Shown here piece by piece: positions 59,695 to 64,000 of a stretch of DNA of 64,000 nucleotides; position 1 is the first letter of the stretch, and each line of letters begins with the position of its first letter. Origin of the DNA: Hyparrhenia diplandra (lineage: Eukaryota; Streptophyta; Magnoliopsida; Poales; Poaceae); assembly GCA_015847255.1 (NCBI GenBank), contig JADLZK010005498.1, positions 1 through 64,000 of the forward strand. Direction: 5' to 3'. The position numbers and the translations under genes were made by a program. The notes beneath the pieces were generated by a model that made no database searches, was not told the DNA's origin, and was given only the letters and a program-made list of their open reading frames with translations.

Positions 59695-62600
59695 AGGATA
59701 TGTTTTGCTTTTTGAGGACCTGGATGGACATCTCTTTGATTAAGTCATTTTTATGAATATTTGTTGCTTTTGTGTGGACCTGGATGAAGATCTATTTGAT
59801 TTAGTATTCATGAATAATTTATGCCAACTATTTTGTTGCTTATGAATATTTGTTTTTATCAATACTGTTAGAAGTTAGAACAGCAACTAGCACATAGAGT
59901 GGTACCATATCAACTACCTGGTCCAAATTATTGCATCATATAATAATTTGTATGCTAAATCCATAAGAAATTCCATATATGCCACATCTTTATTCATACC
60001 TCTCCTCCTCGTCACTGGAACTCCACTTACAGAGCCACGAATGCCATCTGAATGCTTTTTTGGGCACTTTGGCTGAGGCTTGGGCAGCACTGTTGTCTAC
60101 ATACCATGAGGTCATTGACGTCTGAAGAGAAAGTCGTCATCCTAAATGTTACAAGAAAGCTCCATCAGAATTGTAGAGACAAGCTGCTGATTATATTAAA
60201 CTTTTTGAATGTTCAATAAATAAATAAATAAATACTCAGAGAAGAAGAAAAACTATCACTTGGTAGAATTTCTCATTGATATCATGCCTGCATCCCTGAA
60301 TGAGCTATCTAGCCTGAACATGGCTGAAATTTCTTAGCAGCTGCCCACTTCTTAAGGTTCTCAAGCAGCACATCCTAAGCACTTGTAACTCCACTGTAGA
60401 AATTCATATGTACTCACTGAATCCGCTTTTAATTTTCTATTGCTCATCCTCAGCATACAGATTCTTTAATTTGGTTAATGTAACATTTATTTGTTTATTA
60501 GAATAAAAATTTCATCAAACAAGAGGCGGGCAAGTAAGGGCACTTAATTGTCTTCCCACATTCATCATGTGTAACAAAGAAGAGTCAATTAGTAAGCAAT
60601 TCGAAAACCACTTATTGGCCGGCTGAAGCAATCAGGAAATTATCTAAAATTGAACACATTCCCCAAACTTGAACCTAATAATTGAAACCTTAACCAAAAC
60701 TCTAACGCCCAATCTCACCTTCTTCCTGGCCGGCGCGGTGGAGGACGACCCTTTTGTACCCCTTGCCGCCGGCCACCGGGGTCTTCTTCTTGGCCCCGGA
60801 GAAGGCTGGCCCTTTGGCCCGCTTGTCGCCAGCAACCGGGTTCTTGTTCTTGGTCGTGGCGGACGCAGCACTACCGCCCACCTTCCCGCCGACGAGCGAT
60901 GGGAGGATAAGCCCACAGATGCGATGGTGGCGGAGCAGGATGGCAAGGTCGGCTTCGCATCGGGGATGGCGCCATGGAGAGCGCCTGGCAAGCTCCACTG
61001 CGCCAGTGGCGGATGAGAGGTGGCGGCGGAAGGGGGCGGGGAGGATTTGGTTATTGACTAAGTTACCCCACCTGTTAGTGGACCAACGTGAATAGCGGCG
61101 ATGAGAGATGAGAGATCGTCCATGAGCATCTTATCTTATTAAAAAAAAGACCTCTCGATGAGCATCATTATATTATTATTGTTTTCTTTTTTTCTTCTTC
61201 TTCTTATTATTATTGATAAAATAGGGATTTTGTTAAAAAAATATTCTCCAACAATTTTTGAATTGCATATACAGATATTGTCCCTCTCCATTTTGAATGT
61301 TTCTCTAAGAAAAGATGGAGAACGGATTATGATGTCAATCACTAAGAATCGGTGTAGGGCGCGCCGCTCGCGTCCGGACGCCCTCGGCCCGCTTCCGCTA
61401 AGCCCAATAACATGTCTGCTCATTGCCGGACAATGGGATCAGCCCATCGCCGGTGTGGATGTCACGCCCGCTCCGCATGCGATCGATGGGAGACGACGGC
61501 GGCACCACTTGGACTTGGGGTCTACTTTTGGTCCGTTTTGTCTGACGACGGCCGGTAGATACAGATGGAGAGTGGAATGCGCTCCCTCCCACGCCCGGGC
61601 AGGGTCCTAGATCACGCGGCCGCGGGGGGCAAAGACCGCCAGATGCCGCCGCCGTCGAGCTCCCACCGTCCAAATTGACCACGCGACTAGCTCCGCATCA
61701 TCCCCACTTGGCCCGCCCAATTCCACTGTAATCGCCCTCGCGGCCGGCCGGTGCCACCATGAGACATCCCATCGTGGACAGCTCGTCCCCGACGAGCGTT
61801 AACTGCAAGTACTCATGTTCTAGCTCCCCCCTTGTCATCAAGATCTTGATCTTCTTTATGGTTTTTAATAGAAGAAGCCCAGCCGCGCCGGAACGCCATC
61901 ATGGCCGCCGAGCTTGCCGCCATCATCACCGTCACCATCATACGTCCACTTCCACCACATCCTCGACTCAACCAAAGACGACGAGCACCGTGTCCCGTGA
62001 GCTCCTTGTCATTCTCATGTCGTCGGTTGGTCACGTGCCGTGGTGGCCGGAACGTGGTCGCCGGCGAGCTCGCTCTGCCGTGCTCGTAGTCGCTTGCTAG
62101 GGAGCTGCCTTCGGCTCGATTAGGTTAGGGCCTTAGGGGTTTTGCTCGCCTACGCGATGCCGCACCTCATCGCTACCCTCGCTATCGCCGGGAAAGCCCT
62201 AACGAGCTTACCGGCCGCCTTCTTTGCGCCGTCCACCCGCCATATATGGCCGCCGGCGAGGGTGCCGTCGTGCCTTAGGGGGGGCGGGTTAAGGGCACCA
62301 ACGGGTCCGGGGAGAGTGGGGAGCGGGTTAAGGGCACCAGTGGGCCCGAGAGAGTGGGGGAGAAGTGCGGGTGGGCGGCGAATGGCAGCGAGGTTGGGTT
62401 GGCGGGCGCGGAGAGGGAGGAGCCGACGGACAGGCCCGCAAGGCGTCGTCCAGACGTATATGTTACTTACGGTATTGTTGAGCGAAATAGCTAGTGAGAT
62501 TTATTCTAGTAGGAGTAGTAGATTCATATTATATTTCTTGGTTTATTTTACTATAGGAAAACGGCTAATATATATACATACACATATATACACACAAAGA

Positions 62601-62950
62601 GACGGTATTCTTATTTGTATTTTTTTTTCCATATATAGGAAAAAGGCCAGGGTGTCATGCGCGAGGCAAGTGCCGAATACCCCCGAAGTCGACCAATCCT
62701 CGGCCCAAGCATTTTTTTTGCTGCCTTTTTTCGTTCGTTCTCCTGATCTTAAACATTTTTTTGCCGCCAGCAGTTTGGATTTTTTGTTCCAGCGAAAACA
62801 AAACACGAGCGCCAAATACCCCGCCTTTTTCCTAAACATTTTTTGCCGCCCTATACCATCGCCCCTGCCCCCTCCAAAACCCATTCGCCCCCACTTAATC
62901 TAATCTCCAGGGACAAGGCAGCCGCCAGTTAGGGTGTCAAAGGATCGTAG
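59695..62950. other. Region without a recognisable gene
   Basis: 59695-60660 is AT-rich. 60700-61030 and 61360-62450 are GC-rich islands whose overlapping frames look like composition effects. The minus frame of 60702-60998 has a Lys/Gly/Ala-rich tail (TKNKNPVAGDKRAKGPAFSG) and could be a captured gene fragment. A unit with GCGGGTTAAGGGCACCA occurs twice at about 62284 and 62325. A right CACTA terminus was looked for and not found. Confidence 0.4.
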
Positions 62951-64000
62951 ATGGCGACCTCCTCGGCAGCTGCGGCCACATCGGCGACGCAGCGGCAACC
63001 CGCGTCGACGGCGACCCCAGGGTACACAACACCGTCGCCAGCGCTCATGAGGCCGCCGCCAGCGTCCACGGCGATGAGACGCGGGGCCACGACGGCGCTT
63101 TTCGGCGGAGCGGGTAGGACGCCGACCCCTACTTTGTCCGACCACGACGGAGAGGACGACTATCAAGATGTCAGTTCACCACGTCGACCACTACCCGCCC
63201 GGCGACGTCGTATTGGATCTCAGATACTCGAGCCGGACTCACAGCGTCGGTAAGCAGCGACACTCATCCTTCATTTAAGGAAATGGTCGTGCACTCAAAT
63301 AAATTTCTTCACTTTCCTTCAATTTCCATTCAACTAGGCCATCAAAGTGTATTATCCTACTGCTGGCTGTGTAAGCCTCTGCAAATTTCTGCTGTGTATT
63401 ATCCTGAGCGAAACTAAAACAAAATAGTATATATTGTCCTGTTATCAATTTCCAAGTATAAATTTACGACATGTAAATTTCCAAATACACTTCATGTTAT
63501 TAATTTCCATTCAATTTCGGCCGTGTATGCCTCTGCAAATTGTTGGCCGTTATCTTGTTCCATTGTTCAGTTCTTTATTATTTAACTATTGACTATACTT
63601 TTTTTTCAACCGAGATTACCAGAGAATGATTAATTGTTGTTTATTCATTACTAATTACTTTAGAAAATTACTACTTAAGTTGGAAACCTCAGTTTACAGT
63701 ATCAGTTCGCCATACCTCAAATGTATAATGCCCTATGCCACTAATCAAGTATGCACGAATGTTTTTTTCAGGGAAAATACTGTGACATCGTCGGAAGAAA
63801 CAGAATCTTGGATTCTATATTTTTGATCTAAAAGGCGCACCACCTGAGAGGGGAGTTGCTGAAATTGAATTGGATAGGAAAGATATCACGTTTGGAACCT
63901 TGTTAACAATTAAATCACGTTCAGGGTACTCTTCGAGGGACTTCTTATACTACAAGGAACGATGTGGTAATGGTGTAGCAAAATTGATTGAAATTGATGG
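62951..64000 (+). CDS. First two exons of an unidentified gene, cut by the window edge
   Basis: Exon 1 (62951-63249) encodes an Ala/Thr/Pro/Arg-rich, presumably disordered N-terminus and ends at a GTAAGC donor. Exon 2 starts at 63772 after TTTTTTTCAG, joins in phase and continues past the window. Its frame needs one T less in the run 63820-63824 (five seen, four expected). It then reads on through FDLKGAPPERGVAEIELDR and a stretch with SGYSSRDFLYYKERCG. The spacing of hydrophobic residues and the 'GY.S...LYYK' pattern recall the PB1-like N-terminal domain of many plant MULE transposases, but this is a weak resemblance. It could also be a host gene. Confidence 0.5.

Noticed and set aside
1..64000. 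tRNA, rRNA genes, CRISPR arrays, organelle insertions or viral genes
   Set aside because: None of the characteristic sequences was seen while reading both strands. A tRNA or snoRNA scan would be needed for certainty.

Overview
The window is nuclear DNA of a flowering plant, almost certainly a grass of the rice group (Oryza or a close relative). The reasons are spliced genes with GT-AG introns and GC-rich 5' ends, grass-type Stowaway and Tourist MITEs, many LINE, LTR and CACTA transposons, and four conserved genes. From memory, the NHX antiporter, CtpA-type protease and makorin lie close together on rice chromosome 6 (around Os06g0318500-Os06g0318700). That colinearity needs checking.

Layout. 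1-6.5 kb: sparse, with one minus-strand arabinogalactan-peptide gene (3.5 kb). 6.5-8.2 kb: dead LINE piece next to a CACTA-like end. 8.3-10.7 kb: transposon with ~220-bp terminal inverted repeats, the left one split by a solo LTR. 12.9-14.1 kb: a second, related solo LTR. 15.5 kb: second arabinogalactan-peptide gene. 17.9-22.2 kb: makorin E3 ligase (minus), followed by a 5'-truncated LINE with 16-bp target-site duplications (TSDs). 26.2-30.3 kb: chloroplast C-terminal processing protease (minus, 12 exons). 30.8-34.7 kb: two more LINE copies. 35.2-36.1 kb: MITEs. 36.6-37.7 kb: mitochondrial ADP/ATP carrier (plus), convergent with a 14-exon NHX Na+/H+ antiporter (38.1-41.0 kb, minus). 41.3-50.6 kb: non-coding repetitive DNA carrying a 6.8-kb LINE. 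51.6-52.4 kb: LTR-like DNA ended by a CACTA terminus. 56.0-59.7 kb: CACTA (TNP2-type) transposase. 59.7-62.9 kb: GC-rich DNA without a recognisable gene. 62.95 kb to the end: first two exons of an unidentified gene, perhaps a transposase N-terminus.

The host genes do not form one pathway. They act in protein turnover (makorin), thylakoid-lumen processing of photosystem II protein D1 (CtpA type), mitochondrial nucleotide exchange, endomembrane cation/proton exchange and cell-surface proteoglycans.

The most important observation is about quality. All four multi-domain host genes, the CACTA transposase and the gene at the right edge carry small insertions or deletions, almost all of one base and all in mononucleotide runs, while the surrounding protein sequence is well conserved. 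This is best explained by uncorrected long-read consensus errors, so these genes are annotated as probably functional with broken frames in this sequence. I found no convincing new biological system. The interest lies in the nested transposons and in a few unexplained exons.
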